A stretch of DNA of 27,500 nt. Origin: Chondrilla cf. caribensis (lineage: Eukaryota > Porifera > Demospongiae > Chondrillida > Chondrillidae). Numbering within the stretch: the first letter of the stretch is position 1; each line of letters opens with the position of its first letter. Shown one piece after another: positions 26,901 to 27,500 of the stretch. Under the pieces are notes generated by a model. It was given only the letters and a program-made list of their open reading frames with translations, ran no database searches and was not told the origin of the DNA. The stretch is taken from positions 3,426,514 through 3,454,013 of the forward strand of contig OZ026566.1 of NCBI GenBank assembly GCA_964020155.1, read 5' to 3'. The translations under genes and the position numbers were made by a program.

Positions 26901-27500
26901 GGCTTCATCATGGCTTGTCTGTGCGTGTGGCAGTATTCCGCTGCTACTGTTGCCTTTCCCAGCTCCATCGATGCTTCATCATCTATTCTTACAAATTATC
27001 TGAATGATACAAGCCACGTAAGTGGTGAGGATGTGGGTGTGTATGTCGATTCTTGTGTGCTTATTTGGCTAATAGTACAAGCTGATGTCTGTGTGGGTGT
27101 GTGCATGTATCTCTGTATATACATGTGACTAGCACACATGGTCACACGTGCACACACACACATTAATGTTATGCAGGCACACACGCACACACACTTACGT
27201 ATATGCATCCTTCATTCACCTATGTTTGCAAACATCATCATCTAAAGGGTGTCAGACAGGTTTCACAGATCTGTGTATGTTCCCAACGTTTACCTGGTTG
27301 GTTCTCGCTGTTTCTAGGAATACTTGAACCAGGCAATAAGAGGTATTGATGCAGCATCGGACTGTATCACCAGCCAGTTAAGCGGTATGTATTGCTACAG
27401 CACCATGACATACCACCCTCAGTACCATGACATACCACCCTCTTTAAACAAGACTGCCATCTCTACTACGACCCTTTCCCTTGCTCCAGGTGTCCCAACT
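23922..27500 (+). CDS. Prominin homologue, 5' part of gene (partial at right edge)
   Basis: Prominins (CD133 family) are pentaspan membrane glycoproteins that concentrate in cholesterol-rich plasma-membrane protrusions and cilia. Exons with matching phases: 23922-24153, 24274-24353, 25140-25366, 26897-27017, 27318-27384 and 27490 to the edge. The N-terminus has a signal peptide (MVFVCMIAIALWVNLPIS) and an extracellular segment. Transmembrane helix 1 (VPLLAVSCIGLFFGCVFLVA) runs into a cysteine-rich turn (FCFCLCF), a basic cytosolic loop (HRKRKTR...KKDRRKC) and helix 2 (WFTVSVLIILFM, FGFIMACLCVWQY). The exon after that (SSILTNYLNDTSHEYLNQAI) corresponds to the start of the large extracellular loop. 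This order matches prominin-1 and -2. About 20 residues expected between exons 2 and 3 are absent, so an exon may be missed in the 786-bp intron. Which paralogue it is cannot be told. Confidence 0.8.
24880..24943 (+). other. Imperfect 64-nt hairpin in prominin intron 2
   Basis: The arms TAACGTTGAAAGAAA (24884-24898) and TTTCTTTCAATGTTA (24925-24939) pair over 15 positions with one G-U wobble. GC/GC closing pairs at the base lie beyond a 2x2 mismatch. An inner stem TATAGA/TCTATA follows an asymmetric internal loop. Size and form are like a small pre-miRNA or a foldback element. No function is shown. Confidence 0.4.
25441..26063. repeat. 30-bp G-rich minisatellite, about 20 copies, prominin intron 3
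   Basis: Tandem copies of GTGGTGGTAGTGGAGGTGTG followed by TCCTGCTGTA, with C/T and G/A variants and three copies carrying an extra GCAGTGC near the ends (about 25500, 25565, 26050). The 30-bp period and absence of stops keep five long frames open (proline/leucine-rich on one strand, Gly/Ser/Cys or Val-rich on the other). The plus strand has GG-N-GG runs that could form two-tier G-quadruplexes. Confidence 0.94.
26067..26213. mobile_element. Diverged pogo-like TIR element at the edge of the minisatellite
   Basis: The left end TAGTAGAACCCCAATAATCA, continuing AACAC, and the right end read inward, CAGTTGAACCTCAATAATCC then AACAC, are inverted repeats of the same type as the element at 3434-3598. 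Internal motifs (TTAGATTATGAAGGTTGTCA) repeat the theme. Its left end merges with the last copy of the 30-bp minisatellite in prominin intron 3 (25367-26896). The rest of that intron shows nothing definable. Confidence 0.6.

Overview
The window is a stretch of nuclear DNA from an intron-rich but compact animal genome. GT-AG and GC-AG introns, signal peptides, Kozak-like ATGs and five recognisable metazoan gene families show this. Very short spacers between genes, two head-to-head gene pairs and many (CA)n/(GT)n tracts suggest an early-branching invertebrate. My best guess is a demosponge, but the species cannot be fixed from this sequence alone.

Layout, left to right. (1) Positions 1-5936, minus strand: the 5' part of a ZZEF1 homologue (EF-hand-like region, DOC domain, CUB-like domain), running off the left edge. 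(2) A 95-bp divergent spacer. (3) 6032-8623, plus strand: an intronless secreted protein of the DUF5054 / glycoside-hydrolase-38-like type. (4) A convergent spacer holding a palindromic repeat. (5) 9351-20930, minus strand: a complete exportin-5 (XPO5) gene that I resolve into 34 coding exons with about 1,171 codons. (6) 21092-23089, minus strand: a complete five-exon TMED10 (p24 cargo receptor) gene, tandem to XPO5. (7) An 89-bp divergent spacer. (8) 23179-23636, plus strand: a complete three-exon mitochondrial ribosomal protein L33 gene. (9) 23922 to the right edge, plus strand: the 5' part of a prominin homologue.

The genes do not form a pathway. They cover pre-miRNA export (XPO5), early secretory traffic (TMED10), mitochondrial translation (MRPL33), membrane-protrusion organisation (prominin), a large scaffold (ZZEF1) and a probable extracellular or lysosomal carbohydrate-active protein.

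The most unusual feature is the relation between microsatellites and splicing. Long (GT)n arrays, read in the sense of the transcript, begin exactly at five 5' splice sites (ZZEF1 exon 2; XPO5 exons 16, 24, 27 and 29). A (CA)n array forms the 3' splice site of XPO5 intron 1. Nearly all long arrays lie in the (GU)n orientation in the pre-mRNA. XPO5 also has three GC-AG introns. Introns and spacers carry a family of TA-flanked, pogo-like terminal-inverted-repeat elements, other palindromic repeats and four tandem arrays with units of 17 to 112 bp.
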